The notes: generated by a model from the sequence alone, not told the origin. Shown: positions 9,023 through 18,767, counted from the stretch's first letter. The stretch: 48,558 bases of DNA from Microbacterium aurantiacum (GCF_021654035.1 NZ_JAJPDW010000010.1:1-48558), one strand, 5' to 3'. Program-made: numbers and translations.

Positions 9023-10447
9023 TCAGACCCCGAAGTACAGCTCGTACTCGAAGGGGTGCGGACGGGCGTTGATCGGCTGGATCTCGTTCTCGATCTTGTA
9101 CTCGATCCACGTCTCGATCAGCTCGGGCGTGAACACGTTGCCGCGCGTGAGGAACTCGTGGTCGGCTCGCAGCGCCTCCAGCGAGTCGAGCAGCGAGTTC
9201 GGAACCTGCGGGATGTTCTTGGCCTCCTCGGGGGGAAGCTCGTACAGGTCCTTGTCGACCGGCTCGTGCGGCTCGATGCGGTTGATGATCCCGTCGAGGC
9301 CGGCCATCATCTGCGCCGCGAAGGCCAGGTAGGGGTTGCCGGAGGCGTCGGGCGCGCGGAACTCGATGCGCTTGGCCTTGGGGTTCGATCCCGTGATGGG
9401 GATGCGGATGGCCGCGGAGCGGTTGCCGGCCGAGTAGACCAGGTTGACCGGAGCCTCGTAGCCCTTGACCAGGCGCTTGTAGGAGTTCAGCGTCGGGTTG
9501 GTGAACGCGAGGACCGCGGGGGCGTGCGCGAGCAGGCCGCCGATGTACCAGCGTGCGAGGTCGGAGAGCCCGCCGTAGCCCGCCTCGTCGTAGAAGAGGG
9601 GCTTGCCGTCGAGCCACAGCGACTGGTGCGTGTGCATGCCCGAGCCGTTGTCGCCGAAGAGCGGCTTCGGCATGAAGGTGGCGACCTTGCCCCACTCGTT
9701 CGCGACGTTCTTGACGATGTACTTGAACTTCAGGATGTCGTCCGCCGCGTGCACCATCGTGTCGAAGCGGTAGTTGATCTCCTGCTGGCCACCGGTGCCC
9801 ACCTCGTGGTGCGCACGCTCGAGGTGCAGACCCGACTCGATGAGGCGGAGGCTGATGTCGTCGCGGAGGTCCGCGGTCTTGTCGACCGGGCTGACGGGGA
9901 AGTATCCGCCCTTGTAAGGGGTCTTGTTCGAGAGGTTTCCCCCCTCTTCCACGCGACCGGTGTTCCAGGCGCCCTCTTCGGAGTCGACGGAGAAGAACGC
10001 GGAGTTCTGCTTCACCTCGTAGCGGACGTCGTCGAAGATGTAGAACTCGGCCTCGGGAGCGAAGAACGCGGTGTCGGCGATGCCGGTCGACGCGAGGTAC
10101 TTCTCAGCCTTCTTGGCGACCTGACGGGGGTCCTTGGCGTAGATCTCACCGGTGCGCGGGTTGTAGATGTCGAAGACCATGATCAGGGTCTTCGCCTCAC
10201 GGAACGGGTCGAGGTACGCGGTGGAGACATCCGGGATCAGCTGCATGTCCGACTCGTGGATGTTTGCGAAACCACGGATCGAGGAGCCGTCGAACAGCTG
10301 CCCCACCGTGAAGAAGTCCTCATCGACGGTGGAGGCCGGGATGTTGAAGTGCTGCTGCACACCGGGAAGATCCGTGAATCGGATGTCGAGGAACTTGACG
10401 TCCTCGTCCTTGATGTACTTGAGCACCTCGGATGAATCTTTGAACAT
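9023..10447 (-). CDS. glnA: type I glutamine synthetase
   Basis: This 474-residue enzyme forms glutamine from glutamate, ammonia and ATP as a cytoplasmic dodecamer and is the main ammonia-assimilation step. Visible motifs include FDGSSIRGF near the N-terminus, [12 protein letters not shown], the ATP-binding [18 protein letters not shown] and [19 protein letters not shown]. The regulatory [10 protein letters not shown] places the adenylylation tyrosine at residue 402, so activity is probably controlled by GlnE as in other GSI-beta enzymes. The length is standard. The gene stands alone with its own terminator hairpin downstream, divergent from the RDD gene. Confidence 0.97.
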   Translation of the reverse strand: MFKDSSEVLKYIKDEDVKFLDIRFTDLPGVQQHFNIPASTVDEDFFTVGQLFDGSSIRGFANIHESDMQLIPDVSTAYLDPFREAKTLIMVFDIYNPRTGEIYAKDPRQVAKKAEKYLASTGIADTAFFAPEAEFYIFDDVRYEVKQNSAFFSVDSEEGAWNTGRVEEGGNLSNKTPYKGGYFPVSPVDKTADLRDDISLRLIESGLHLERAHHEVGTGGQQEINYRFDTMVHAADDILKFKYIVKNVANEWGKVATFMPKPLFGDNGSGMHTHQSLWLDGKPLFYDEAGYGGLSDLARWYIGGLLAHAPAVLAFTNPTLNSYKRLVKGYEAPVNLVYSAGNRSAAIRIPITGSNPKAKRIEFRAPDASGNPYLAFAAQMMAGLDGIINRIEPHEPVDKDLYELPPEEAKNIPQVPNSLLDSLEALRADHEFLTRGNVFTPELIETWIEYKIENEIQPINARPHPFEYELYFGV

Positions 10448-10567
10448 GAAGGCTCCAGAGATAGGGCATCGGGAATTGCCACCCGCGTTGCGGGATGGTG
10501 GAACGGTATCGACAGGGGATTGCCCGGCAGTGACACCTATGTTTCGGCCATGTTACAGAGGCCTGGA

Positions 10568-10582
10568 TACGCTGGAGGGGTG
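10568..10582 (+). promoter_or_regulatory. leaderless -10 element of the RDD gene
   Basis: TACGCT at 10568-10573 is followed by six bases and the GTG at 10580, which fixes that start over a GTG 60 bases upstream in the same frame. Confidence 0.6.
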
Positions 10583-10972
10583 ACCCCATCGTCCGAACCG
10601 TATCCCGGCGAACGCCTCGGCCTTCCACGCGAGGGGCGCGGGTCGATCGGCGGCCTCGGTCGTCGGGTGGGCGCCCTCTTCGTCGACTACGGCGCCGCGT
10701 ACCTGCTGTCCGGCTTCTTCGGGTGGGATGCGCTGGCCATCCTCATCATCTTCGGCGCGATCCAGATCGTCTTCCTCCCGACGCTCCAGGGGAGCCCGGG
10801 CCACCGGCTATTCGGCCTGACCCTGCGCCGATCCGACGGCGGCTGGGTGGGCCTGTGGCGTCCCGTCGTCCGGACGATCCTGCTGATCCTCGTCATTCCC
10901 GCCGTCATCTGGGACAGCGACCACCGTGGTGTCCACGACAAGGCCGCGGGCACGGTGCTCGTCCGCTCCTGA
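10580..10972 (+). CDS. RDD family membrane protein
   Basis: This is a small (130-residue) membrane protein. After a short proline-rich cytoplasmic stretch it has the RRVGALFVDYGAAYLLSGFF helix, with the arginine and aspartate that name the family, then a second helix (LAILIIFGAIQIVFLP). The loop SPGHRLFGLTLRR and a last helix follow, ending in HRGVHDKAAGTVLV, a typical RDD C-terminus. Family members are mostly uncharacterised; some are linked to ion or solute exchange. It converges with the DUF4191 gene, a neighbour often seen next to glnA in this family. Confidence 0.85.
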   Translation: MTPSSEPYPGERLGLPREGRGSIGGLGRRVGALFVDYGAAYLLSGFFGWDALAILIIFGAIQIVFLPTLQGSPGHRLFGLTLRRSDGGWVGLWRPVVRTILLILVIPAVIWDSDHRGVHDKAAGTVLVRS

Positions 10973-10981
10973 GCTCGGATC

Positions 10982-11000
10982 GGGTCGGCGGCGCCGACTC
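10982..11000. terminator. weak hairpin between RDD and DUF4191 genes
   Basis: GTCGGC (10984-10989) and GCCGAC (10993-10998) form a short GC-only stem in the convergent gap. It is much shorter than the other hairpins in the window, so only a weak terminator candidate. Confidence 0.3.
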
Positions 11001-11709
11001 AGCGAGGACGCTGCGCGCGCACCTTGGTCGGGTCGATGCCCTTCGGAATGGGCAACGACGTCAGCGACTGGGAGACCGATTCGACGCGCTTGATGACCGC
11101 TGCCATCGTCGCGCGGTCGACCGCCTTGGGCAGAGCCTTGATCGTGGAGGCGAGCTTGCCGATGGGGACCTCATCCTCACCGTGACCGATGTAGAGCACC
11201 GTGACCGGAACGCCCGAGGCCACACGCTGGACCTTCGTGCGCTCGTCGGCGACGAGCCGGGTCAGTCGACCCCGCGCACCCTCGCCGACGATCACCACCC
11301 CACCGCGACCGATGGCCCGGTACACCGCATCCTGGGTCTTCGGGTTGACGCCGACCGGCAGTTCGCTCGCCTGCCACCGACGTCCGAGCGACGTGGAGAT
11401 GACGTGGCCGGTCGCACCGGGCATCCCGTCCAGGCGGCGGTACATCGCGCGCGTCGACAGCCGCGTCATGGTCATGAGGGACGCGAGGACACCCAGGAGC
11501 AGACCGGTGATGCCCCAGAGGATCACGCTCCAGATCGCCACGGGCGGAAGCAGGAAGCCGATGCCGACGCCCAGCGCGATTCCGACCAGGAGGATGCCGA
11601 TCAGAAGGAACGGGAGCCAGGGGAACGCCTTCTGGGTGAAGGTGTAGAGCGTGCGGAGCTGGGAGAAGAACCCCGGACGCTTCTCGGGGCTGGTGGTACG
11701 CGCGGCCAT
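10999..11709 (-). CDS. DUF4191 domain-containing membrane protein
   Basis: A 236-residue protein of a family restricted to actinobacteria and without a known function. Two membrane helices lie in the N-terminal third (FPWLPFLLIGILLVGIALGV and AIWSVILWGITGLLLGVLAS). A basic cytoplasmic part follows, with RRLDGMPGATGHVIS and the conserved RGGVVIVGEGARGRLTRLV segment. The start ATG at 11709 lies six bases after a TAGTCT hexamer (11716-11721), a leaderless promoter. The family often neighbours glnA and lipoic-acid-related genes in actinobacteria; here sucB, an enzyme with two lipoyl domains, lies 1.4 kb away. Confidence 0.85.
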   Translation of the reverse strand: MAARTTSPEKRPGFFSQLRTLYTFTQKAFPWLPFLLIGILLVGIALGVGIGFLLPPVAIWSVILWGITGLLLGVLASLMTMTRLSTRAMYRRLDGMPGATGHVISTSLGRRWQASELPVGVNPKTQDAVYRAIGRGGVVIVGEGARGRLTRLVADERTKVQRVASGVPVTVLYIGHGEDEVPIGKLASTIKALPKAVDRATMAAVIKRVESVSQSLTSLPIPKGIDPTKVRAQRPR

Positions 11710-11721
11710 GGGTCCAGACTA
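11707..11721 (-). promoter_or_regulatory. leaderless -10 element of the DUF4191 gene
   Basis: Read on the minus strand, TAGTCT (11716-11721) is followed by GGACCC and the ATG. Confidence 0.6.
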
Positions 11722-11819
11722 CCTTTTCGGCGCGTTCCGCCCCTCCTCCACAGCCGCGGCGCACCCGTGCCGCATCCACAGATGACGTTCCCACCCCGTC
11801 GCCCGCCCGCGCGTCGGCC

Positions 11820-11834
11820 TACGCTGGGGGCGTG
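11820..11834 (+). promoter_or_regulatory. leaderless -10 element of the pseudokinase-like gene
   Basis: TACGCT at 11820-11825, six bases, then the GTG at 11832. Confidence 0.6.
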
Positions 11835-13118
11835 AACATCGCACGTGAGCGTCTCCTCTCGCCCTACCGCGCGGTACGCCGCGTGGGTGCGGGCATCGAG
11901 GGACCCTGGCCCGGGCTGGGAGTCGCGCTGCAGGACGGGGGCCGAGGGCTCCTCGTCGACGCCGAGATCCTCGGATCCACCTGGCCGGGCTGGGCGGCTC
12001 GGGACGACGGCCACCTCCTGAGTCCCCTCGACGTCGTTCGACGCCCCGATGGACACGATGCGCTGCTGCCGGTCTGTCGACGCCTCGATCGGATGCTGTC
12101 CGACCGCGTCTCCGCCGGGGAGCGCCTGCCCGCGGGGGAGGCGGTGACCCTCGCCCTCAGCCTTCTGCGCGGACTTCGCGAAGCGGGCGATCACGCCCGC
12201 CTGTCCGGCTCCTGGTGGGTCGACGCGGGCGGACGCCCCGTCCTCGCGATCGGCGACGGCGCCGGAGAGGCGGACGCGCGCACCGCCACCCGACGTTGTC
12301 TCGAACTCAGTGGCGCCTCACCCGCGGACCCTGTCTGGGCACCGGTGTTCGCCGATCTCGAGCGGACTCGATCGTCCGCTCGCGAGATCCGCGCGGTCGA
12401 GGACGGGCTCTTCGCCATCGCCGAACCGCAGCCGCTGTCCCACCCTGGGACGGCGCCTCGACCGATGACATCCGTCCGTCCGGAGCGCGACACCGCCGGA
12501 ATCGTCGAGGACGCATCCCCGCGGATGCTCGCGTCGTGGGCGCGATTCCTCGACGCCGATCTCGCCGATCTGTTCTCCCGGTGGACGACCGAAGTCTGGC
12601 GCCGAACGCGACTGCCGCAGAGATCACGACGATTGCCCGTCGTCCTCGCCGGCGTCACCGGGGCCGGCGTGCTCGCCGCGGGTCTCCTGTGGCCGGCCGC
12701 GGGCGCTGCCACCTCGGGCGACGCGCCCGCCGCCACGACGGATACCGTCGCGTCCGACGCGCCCGCGGATGCCCCGCAGGAGTCCGAGCCCGTGACATCC
12801 CCCACCCCGGACGGCGCGACCGGCGCCGCGGACATGCCGTCCACCGCCGACTCGCTGATCCAGAGCCGCCTGACCTGCGCGGTAGATCCGTCGTGCCTCT
12901 CGGGCGTCGTCCTCGACCCGTCGACGGTCTTCCCTTCAGGGGCCATCGACGCGCCTTCGACCGAGCGTCGGATCACACTGCTCGATGATCTCGGCGGGGT
13001 CGCCGTGCTCCGTCTCGATGTCGACGGACACGCACCCCAGCTGGTCGTCCTCGCCCTCCGAGACGGAAAATGGCTGTTGCGGGACGTCCATGACGTCCCG
13101 CAACAGCCCGAACCGTGA
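11832..13118 (+). CDS. membrane protein with pseudokinase-like N-terminal region, function unknown
   Basis: This 428-residue protein belongs to no family I can name with certainty. Residues 1-150 resemble a degenerate protein-kinase fold seen in some actinobacterial membrane proteins. The stretch LPAGEAVTLALSLLRGLREA looks like the alpha-E helix, and SGSWWVDAGGRPVLAIGDG occupies the catalytic-loop and magnesium-loop region. No HRD or DFG residues are present, so phosphotransfer is unlikely. A basic stretch (TRLPQRSRRL) and one membrane helix near residue 280 lead to a threonine/alanine/proline linker. A small external domain follows with a cysteine pair (LTCAVDPSCL) that could form a disulfide. 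Its last codons form half of the terminator shared with sucB. Confidence 0.6.
   Translation: MNIARERLLSPYRAVRRVGAGIEGPWPGLGVALQDGGRGLLVDAEILGSTWPGWAARDDGHLLSPLDVVRRPDGHDALLPVCRRLDRMLSDRVSAGERLPAGEAVTLALSLLRGLREAGDHARLSGSWWVDAGGRPVLAIGDGAGEADARTATRRCLELSGASPADPVWAPVFADLERTRSSAREIRAVEDGLFAIAEPQPLSHPGTAPRPMTSVRPERDTAGIVEDASPRMLASWARFLDADLADLFSRWTTEVWRRTRLPQRSRRLPVVLAGVTGAGVLAAGLLWPAAGAATSGDAPAATTDTVASDAPADAPQESEPVTSPTPDGATGAADMPSTADSLIQSRLTCAVDPSCLSGVVLDPSTVFPSGAIDAPSTERRITLLDDLGGVAVLRLDVDGHAPQLVVLALRDGKWLLRDVHDVPQQPEP
13074..13106. terminator. bidirectional hairpin inside the 3' end of the pseudokinase-like gene
   Basis: A perfect 15-base stem (CTGTTGCGGGACGTC and its complement, loop CAT) encodes the LLRDVHDVPQQ residues of the plus-strand protein. 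It lies 24 bases after the sucB stop, so it can serve both convergent genes. Confidence 0.75.
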
Positions 13119-13129
13119 TCCGGAGCGGA

Positions 13130-14851
13130 TCAGATCCCGAGATCGGCCTCGAACTCCGCCGCTTCGAGACGCGCCTTGACGGCGCCGAGGAAGCGCGCGG
13201 CGTCGGCACCGTCGATGATGCGGTGATCGTAGGACAATGCGAGATAGACGTAGGACCGGACCGAGATCGCGTCCTTCCCATCCACCGTGACGACGCCCGG
13301 CTTCTTCACCACGGCCCCGAGACCGAGGATCGCCGACTGCGGCAGGAAGACGATCGGAGTGTCGAACAGGGCACCGCGCGAACCGGTGTTGGTGAGAGTG
13401 AACGTCCCCCCGGCCAACTCGTCCGGCTTCAGCTTGTTGTCGCGCGTCCGGGCGGCCAGATCGGCGATCTCACGCGCGAACTGGGCGAGGTTCTTCCCCC
13501 CGGCGTCCTTGACGACCGGCGTCAGGAGCCCACGCTCGGTGTCCACGGCGATGGAGATGTTCTCCATGGCCGGGTAGACGATGTCATTGCCGTCGACCGT
13601 CGCGTTGATGATCGGGAACTGCTGGAGCGCCTCGACGGCGGCCACCGCGAAGAAGGGCAGGAAGGACAGCTTGTCGCCGGTCTTGGAGTGGAAGTCCGCC
13701 TTGACCGCATCGCGGAACGCCGACAGGCGCGTCACGTCGACCTCGACCACGGTGGTCAGCTGCGCGGTCGCCTGCATCGACGCCACGGCACGCTCGGCGA
13801 TCACCTTCCGAAGTCGCGACATGGGCTGGGTCGTCCCGCGCAGTTCGGAGACGACGGGCTCGCGACGGGCCGGGGCGGCAGCCGTCTCGGGCGCCGACGC
13901 CGCGGGGGCCTCGGCAGCCTTCAGGACGTCCTCCTTGCGGATGCGGCCGCCGACACCGGTGCCGGTGACCTGCGTGAGGTCAACGCCCTGCTGCTGAGCG
14001 AGTCGACGCACGAGGGGCGTCACGTACGGCGTCGCGTCGTCCGCGGAAGACGCGACGCCGGCGGCGGGGGCCGGTTCCTGGACCGAGGCGGGCTCCGGAG
14101 CGGGCGCGGGCGCCTTCTCGGGCTCCTGTGCGGGCGCGGGCGCCTTCTCGGGCTCCGGCTCCTGTGCGGGCGCGTCCTCTGCGGCCGGTGCGGCCTCTGC
14201 GGCCGGCGCGGACTCGGGCTGCGGCGCGGCCTCGGCGGGGGCGCCGTCACCGATGCGGGCCAGTGCGGCACCGACCTCGACGGTCTCGTCCTCCTGGACC
14301 AGGATCTCCTGAAGCGTGCCGGCGAAGGGCGAGGGGATCTCGGTGTCGACCTTGTCGGTGGAGATCTCCAGGAGCGGCTCGTCCACGGCGACATCGTCGC
14401 CCACCTGCTTCAGCCAGCGTGTGACGGTACCCTCGGTCACGCTCTCACCGAGCTCGGGGAGGACGACGTCCTTGCCACCCGACGCGGCCGGCGCGGCGGC
14501 CGGCTCGGGCGCGGTCTCCGCGGGCGCCTGCTCGGCGGGCTCAGCCTCGGCGGCGGGTGCTGCGGCTTCGTCGGGCACGGATTCCGGCGCGGCGTCGCCG
14601 GCGGGTGCACCGGATCCGTCGCCGATCTTCGCGAGGACAGCTCCAACCTCCACCGTCTCGTCCTCCTGGACGAGGATCTCCTCGATGACCCCGCTGACGG
14701 GGGAGGGGATCTCGGTGTCGACCTTGTCGGTCGAGATCTCGAGCAGACCTTCGTCGGTCTCGACGGTGTCGCCGACCTGCTTCAGCCAGCGGGTGACCGT
14801 TCCCTCGGTGACGCTCTCTCCGAGCGCGGGGAGGACCACGGAAGTGCTCAT
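13130..14851 (-). CDS. sucB: dihydrolipoamide acyltransferase (E2) of 2-oxoacid dehydrogenase
   Basis: This 573-residue E2 subunit transfers acyl groups from a lipoyl arm to CoA. It has two lipoyl domains, each with [14 protein letters not shown]; the lipoylated lysines are residues 43 and 167. Alanine/proline/glutamate-rich linkers join them to a peripheral-subunit-binding domain at about 276-312 ([17 protein letters not shown]). The catalytic domain ends with [16 protein letters not shown], His-543 being the active-site histidine. In actinobacteria the gene called sucB often supplies E2 to pyruvate dehydrogenase, because the 2-oxoglutarate enzyme carries its own acyltransferase domain. The start has a GAAGGAG site. 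It follows lpd by 65 bases in the same direction. Confidence 0.93.
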   Translation of the reverse strand: MSTSVVLPALGESVTEGTVTRWLKQVGDTVETDEGLLEISTDKVDTEIPSPVSGVIEEILVQEDETVEVGAVLAKIGDGSGAPAGDAAPESVPDEAAAPAAEAEPAEQAPAETAPEPAAAPAASGGKDVVLPELGESVTEGTVTRWLKQVGDDVAVDEPLLEISTDKVDTEIPSPFAGTLQEILVQEDETVEVGAALARIGDGAPAEAAPQPESAPAAEAAPAAEDAPAQEPEPEKAPAPAQEPEKAPAPAPEPASVQEPAPAAGVASSADDATPYVTPLVRRLAQQQGVDLTQVTGTGVGGRIRKEDVLKAAEAPAASAPETAAAPARREPVVSELRGTTQPMSRLRKVIAERAVASMQATAQLTTVVEVDVTRLSAFRDAVKADFHSKTGDKLSFLPFFAVAAVEALQQFPIINATVDGNDIVYPAMENISIAVDTERGLLTPVVKDAGGKNLAQFAREIADLAARTRDNKLKPDELAGGTFTLTNTGSRGALFDTPIVFLPQSAILGLGAVVKKPGVVTVDGKDAISVRSYVYLALSYDHRIIDGADAARFLGAVKARLEAAEFEADLGI

Positions 14852-14916
14852 GGGCTTGTCTCCTTCAGGATTCCTGATGTCGTTCTTAGCTTAGTGATGG
14901 GTTGGTGCCGGAATGG

Positions 14917-16290
14917 TCAGAGCGCGTGCAGGGGTTTTCCGGCGAGAGCGAGGAAGGCCTCGCCCAGCGCTTCGCTCTGGGTGGGGTGTGCGTGCACGAA
15001 CGGAGCGATGTCCTCGGGGTGGGCCTCCCAGCCGACGGCGAGCTGCCCCTCGCTGATGAGCTCACCCACGCGGTCTCCGACGAGGTGGACGCCGACGATG
15101 GGCCCGTCCACGATCCGGACGACCTTGGCGACGCCGCCTGTGCCGATGATCTCGCTCTTGGCGTTCCCCGCGAGGTTGTACTCGTACGCGGCGACGCGGT
15201 CTCGTCCGTGCGCGTCGGCCGCCTGCGCCTCCGTGAGGCCGACAGAGGCGACCTCGGGGTGGGAGTAGGTCACGCGGGGGATCTGCGCCTCGGGGATGAT
15301 GACGGGATCGAGGCCCGCGATCTCCTCGGCGACGAAGACACCCTGCTGGAAGGAGCGATGTGCGAGCTGGAGCCCGGCCACGATGTCCCCGACGGCCCAG
15401 ACATGCGCGGCATCCGTCCGCAGGCGATCGTCGGTGACGACGAATCCACGATCGAGAGCGACCCCGGCCTCCTCCAGCCCGAGGCCGGCGGTCGCCGGCC
15501 CTCGTCCGACCGCGACGAGCAGGTAGTCGGCGGTGAGCGACGTGCCGTTCTCGAGGCGCACCGAAACCTCGTCGGCCGAGGAGTCCACACCCGCGACGCG
15601 CGCGCCGAGGTGCGACACGATCCCACGCTTGCGGAACGCACGCTCCAGACCCTTGCTGAGGGCGGGATCCTCATTGGGGACGAGGTGGTCCAGCGCCTCG
15701 ACGATGACGACGTCGACGCCGAGGGAGCGCCACAGCGAGGCGAACTCGACACCGATGACGCCGCCGCCGAGGACGATCACCCGACGCGGCACTTCCGGGA
15801 GCTCCAGCGCGGTCTCGCTCGTGAGGATCCGTCCCCCCACCTCGACACCGGGAAGCGTGCGCGAGTACGAGCCGGTCGCGACGATGACATCGGTCCCGCG
15901 ATAGAGGTCGTCTCCGACCGCGACCGCCGGACCGGAGACGAGCGTCCCTTCGCCCGCGACGACCGTGATCCCGCGCGCGGCCAGCAGGCCCTGGAGACCC
16001 TGGTGCTTCTTGGCGACGATCCCCTCCCGATAGGCACGCATCCGGTCGGGGTCGAGACCCTGCACCTCGGCGATGACGCCGACGGATGCCGCATCCCGCG
16101 CGACGTCGGCGACCTCCGCGACGTGCAGCAGCGCCTTGGTCGGGACGCACCCGCGGTGCAGGCACGTCCCGCCGACCTTGTCCTTCTCGATGAGGGCGAC
16201 GGAGCGTCCGAGCTCGGACAGCCGGATGGCGGCGGCGTAGCCTCCGCTGCCACCGCCGAGCACGACCGCGTCGAAGACGTGCTCGCTCAT
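14917..16290 (-). CDS. lpdA: dihydrolipoyl dehydrogenase (E3)
   Basis: A 457-residue FAD enzyme that reoxidises dihydrolipoyl groups with NAD+. The N-terminal FAD-binding LGGGSGGYAAAIRL is followed by the redox disulfide in GGTCLHRGCVPTKALLH (Cys-43, Cys-48). A second Rossmann fold (VIVLGGGVIGVEFASLWRSL) binds NAD. The interface domain ends with HAHPTQSEAL, the His-Glu active-site pair. The start is the ATG at 16290, which overlaps the pepA stop by four bases. The longer open frame upstream is antisense-like and lies inside pepA. The order pepA-lpdA-sucB makes one transcription unit and supplies E3 next to E2. Confidence 0.95.
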   Translation of the reverse strand: MSEHVFDAVVLGGGSGGYAAAIRLSELGRSVALIEKDKVGGTCLHRGCVPTKALLHVAEVADVARDAASVGVIAEVQGLDPDRMRAYREGIVAKKHQGLQGLLAARGITVVAGEGTLVSGPAVAVGDDLYRGTDVIVATGSYSRTLPGVEVGGRILTSETALELPEVPRRVIVLGGGVIGVEFASLWRSLGVDVVIVEALDHLVPNEDPALSKGLERAFRKRGIVSHLGARVAGVDSSADEVSVRLENGTSLTADYLLVAVGRGPATAGLGLEEAGVALDRGFVVTDDRLRTDAAHVWAVGDIVAGLQLAHRSFQQGVFVAEEIAGLDPVIIPEAQIPRVTYSHPEVASVGLTEAQAADAHGRDRVAAYEYNLAGNAKSEIIGTGGVAKVVRIVDGPIVGVHLVGDRVGELISEGQLAVGWEAHPEDIAPFVHAHPTQSEALGEAFLALAGKPLHAL

Positions 16291-17762
16291 CGGGCGGCCT
16301 GCGCTTCGATCAGGCGGATGATGCTGCGCACGCTCGCCCCGGTGGCGCCCTTGTCGGTGAAGCCGTGGCCGCCGCCCTTGTTCATGCCGACGCCCGCGAT
16401 GTCGAGGTGCACCCACGGGATCCGACGCGCCTCGTCACCCTCGCCGACGGTTCCGACGAAGTGACGGAGGAACAGCCCCGCGAAGAGCGACCCGCCGGCG
16501 GGGTCGCCGACCTTGGCGTTCTGGAGATCGGCGATCGGGGAGTCGAGCTCCTCGACCATGTGGTCGGGCAGGGGGAGTGCCCACGCGAGCTCACCTTCGT
16601 CGGCAGCCGCGTCGAGGAACGACGCGACCGCGTCGTCCTCGCCCATGACCCCGATGTGCCGGTTGCCCAGCGCGATCGTGATGGCACCGGTGAGCGTCGC
16701 GACGTCGACGAGGAGGTCGGGGTGCTCGCGGCTCGCTGCGACGAGCCCGTCCGCGAGCACGAGGCGTCCCTCGGCATCCGTGTTGAGGACCTCCACGGTC
16801 GTGCCGTCGAGCATGCGCAGGACATCGCCGGGTCGTGTCGCGCGCCCGGACGGCATGTTCTCGGCCAGACACAGCCACGCGCTCACGCGCACGGGAAGCT
16901 GGAGCTGGGCCGCCGCACGCACCACGGCCAGCGCGGTGGCGGCGCCGCACATGTCGTACTTCATCCCCACCATCGAGGCGGGGGGCTTCAACGAGAGACC
17001 GCCGGTGTCGAACGTGATGCCCTTTCCGACGACGGCGACGTGGCGCGTCGCGTCCGCGGGCGCGTAGTCGACCCGCACGAGTCGGGGGGGACGGTCCGAG
17101 CCTCGGCCCACACCCAGGATTCCGCCGTATCCACCGTCCTCGAGGGCGACCTCGTCGAGCACCTCGACGGTCACATCGAGCCCCTGAAGCAGATCGCCCG
17201 ACCGCTCGGCGACGTCGGCCGGTCCGAGACGGTCGGCAGGGATGGAGACGAGGTCCTTGACCACGGCCACCGCTCCGGCGAGGGCCTCGGCGCGGGCGAG
17301 GGCGGCGGCGTCTTCGGGGGCGGACGTGTGGACGCTGACACGGGACGCGCGGGGCTTCGGCGCCTCGCTCTTGTAGCCGTCGAAGCGGTAGCCGCCGAGC
17401 CCCGCCCCTTCGGCGATCGCCGGCCAGGTCTCCGGGGCGGCAGCCGGGGCGTGCACGGCGACGTGCGCGAAACCGACGAGCTGACGGATGCCGGTGCCCG
17501 CCGCTTCCCTCAGTGCCGAGATCCCCGGAGCGGGCCCGGTCCCGACGACGGCGACGGGGAGAGGGCCGAGCGTCGGCACGTACACCCGCTGGAACGCGCC
17601 CTTCGCGCCGGTGAAGCCGACCGCCTCGAGGGCGTCGGACAGACCGGGCCACTGCTCCGCGTCCGGCGTCCAGCTCGACGACGGCGGCAGGAGGAGGAGG
17701 ACCGCATCGGCGTCCGTGTCTCGAACGGGAGTGGATCGGTGCGCGACGACGGGAAACGACAT
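16287..17762 (-). CDS. pepA: M17 leucyl aminopeptidase
   Basis: A 491-residue cytosolic aminopeptidase with two metals per active site. The C-terminal catalytic domain has VGKGITFDTGGLSLKP, with the catalytic lysine and a metal aspartate, MKYDMCGAATAL, and NTDAEGRLVLADGL, the M17 signature. The N-terminal domain is poorly conserved, as usual. I start at ATG 17762 because a TAGGAT hexamer (17770-17775) stands seven bases upstream, a leaderless promoter, and because the family N-terminus MSFPVVAHRS fits there. The open frame upstream to 18959 only mirrors the PAC2 gene. It drives the pepA-lpdA-sucB operon and is divergent from the PAC2 gene. Confidence 0.93.
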   Translation of the reverse strand: MSFPVVAHRSTPVRDTDADAVLLLLPPSSSWTPDAEQWPGLSDALEAVGFTGAKGAFQRVYVPTLGPLPVAVVGTGPAPGISALREAAGTGIRQLVGFAHVAVHAPAAAPETWPAIAEGAGLGGYRFDGYKSEAPKPRASRVSVHTSAPEDAAALARAEALAGAVAVVKDLVSIPADRLGPADVAERSGDLLQGLDVTVEVLDEVALEDGGYGGILGVGRGSDRPPRLVRVDYAPADATRHVAVVGKGITFDTGGLSLKPPASMVGMKYDMCGAATALAVVRAAAQLQLPVRVSAWLCLAENMPSGRATRPGDVLRMLDGTTVEVLNTDAEGRLVLADGLVAASREHPDLLVDVATLTGAITIALGNRHIGVMGEDDAVASFLDAAADEGELAWALPLPDHMVEELDSPIADLQNAKVGDPAGGSLFAGLFLRHFVGTVGEGDEARRIPWVHLDIAGVGMNKGGGHGFTDKGATGASVRSIIRLIEAQAAR

Positions 17763-17775
17763 GCGCTCCATCCTA
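17760..17775 (-). promoter_or_regulatory. leaderless -10 element of pepA
   Basis: On the minus strand TAGGAT (17770-17775) is followed by seven bases and the ATG. Confidence 0.6.
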
Positions 17776-17837
17776 GGTACCCCGACGTGTTCGCCCTCAG
17801 CGGCAGGCCGACAGCCCCTCGGGCGCACCTCGGCTCG

Positions 17838-17852
17838 TAGCATGGAGCCATG
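17838..17852 (+). promoter_or_regulatory. leaderless -10 element of the PAC2 gene
   Basis: TAGCAT at 17838-17843, six bases, then ATG 17850. Confidence 0.6.
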
Positions 17853-18767
17853 CCGTTGAACGCACCCCTGTACGAGCGGTCGGCCTCCGCCCCGCCCGTC
17901 CCCCGGGGGATCCCCCTCGTGATCGCCCTCACCGGTTTCACAGACGCCGGCAACGCGGTGAGCCGTCTGGTGCAGTACTTCCGAGACGAGGCGAACCCCG
18001 TGCCGATGGTGCAGTTCACCAACGACGTCCTCCTGGACTACCGCGCGCGCCGTCCCATCATCACGTTCGACCGCGATCACCTGTCGGAGTTCCGGATGCC
18101 CCGGCTGGAGCTCTCGCTCGCACACGACGCCCTCGGCACGCCCTTCCTCCTCCTTGCCGGCTACGAGCCGGACTTCGCGTGGGACGCGTTCGCCGACGCC
18201 GTGGTCGCCCTCGCCGACGAGTACGGCGCGTCCACCGTCACCTGGGTGCACGCCATCCCGATGCCGGTACCCCACACGCGGCCGATCGGCACGACGGTGA
18301 GCGGCACGCGCACCGACCTCACGAAAGCCCACTCGGTCTGGCAACCGCAGACACAGGTGCCGTCGACGGCAGGCCACCTTCTCGAGTACCGGTTCGCGGC
18401 GACGGGCGCGCGCGTGTCCGGGTTCGTCCTGCTCGTCCCGCACTACCTCGGGGACACCGACTACCCGGCGGCGGCCCTCGCGGCACTGGACAGCCTCACC
18501 GTCGCCACCGGCCTGATGTTCGCGGGCGAGGACCTCCGGGACGAGAACAAGGAGTATCTGTCGAAGGTCGAGGACCAGGTCGAGGGCAGCGACGAGCTGT
18601 CGCGGATGATCCACACGCTCGAAGAGCGCTACGACGCCTACATGGCCGGGGCGACGCAGGCGACGCCGATGATCCACACGGGCGACCTGCCGAGCGCAGA
18701 CGAGCTCGCCGCGGAGTTGGAGCGCTTCCTCGCGACGCGGCCGCCGGACGACGACAAGCGCGGCTGA
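17850..18767 (+). CDS. PAC2 family protein (proteasome-assembly-chaperone-like)
   Basis: A 305-residue actinobacterial PAC2-family protein. The start region has PLVIALTGFTDAGNAVSRLV, followed by PMVQFTNDVLLDYRARRPII and GTPFLLLAGYEPDFAWDAFA. The central SVWQPQTQVPSTAGHLLEYR and the C-terminal helical part (EDLRDENKEYLSKVEDQVEG) are typical. The family is named for resemblance to eukaryotic proteasome assembly chaperones, but the bacterial members have no proven role. Microbacteriaceae mostly lack or vary in the 20S proteasome, so function should not be inferred from the name. It is a single gene, divergent from pepA across 87 bases, with both start codons preceded by leaderless -10 elements. 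Confidence 0.85.
   Translation: MPLNAPLYERSASAPPVPRGIPLVIALTGFTDAGNAVSRLVQYFRDEANPVPMVQFTNDVLLDYRARRPIITFDRDHLSEFRMPRLELSLAHDALGTPFLLLAGYEPDFAWDAFADAVVALADEYGASTVTWVHAIPMPVPHTRPIGTTVSGTRTDLTKAHSVWQPQTQVPSTAGHLLEYRFAATGARVSGFVLLVPHYLGDTDYPAAALAALDSLTVATGLMFAGEDLRDENKEYLSKVEDQVEGSDELSRMIHTLEERYDAYMAGATQATPMIHTGDLPSADELAAELERFLATRPPDDDKRG

Noticed and set aside
9056..10435. 459-codon plus-strand frame over glnA
   Set aside because: Mirror of glutamine synthetase codons; no family features.
13115..15268. 717-codon plus-strand frame over sucB and lpdA
   Set aside because: Antisense to two well-identified genes; repetitive glycine/leucine/arginine content reflects the lipoyl linker regions.
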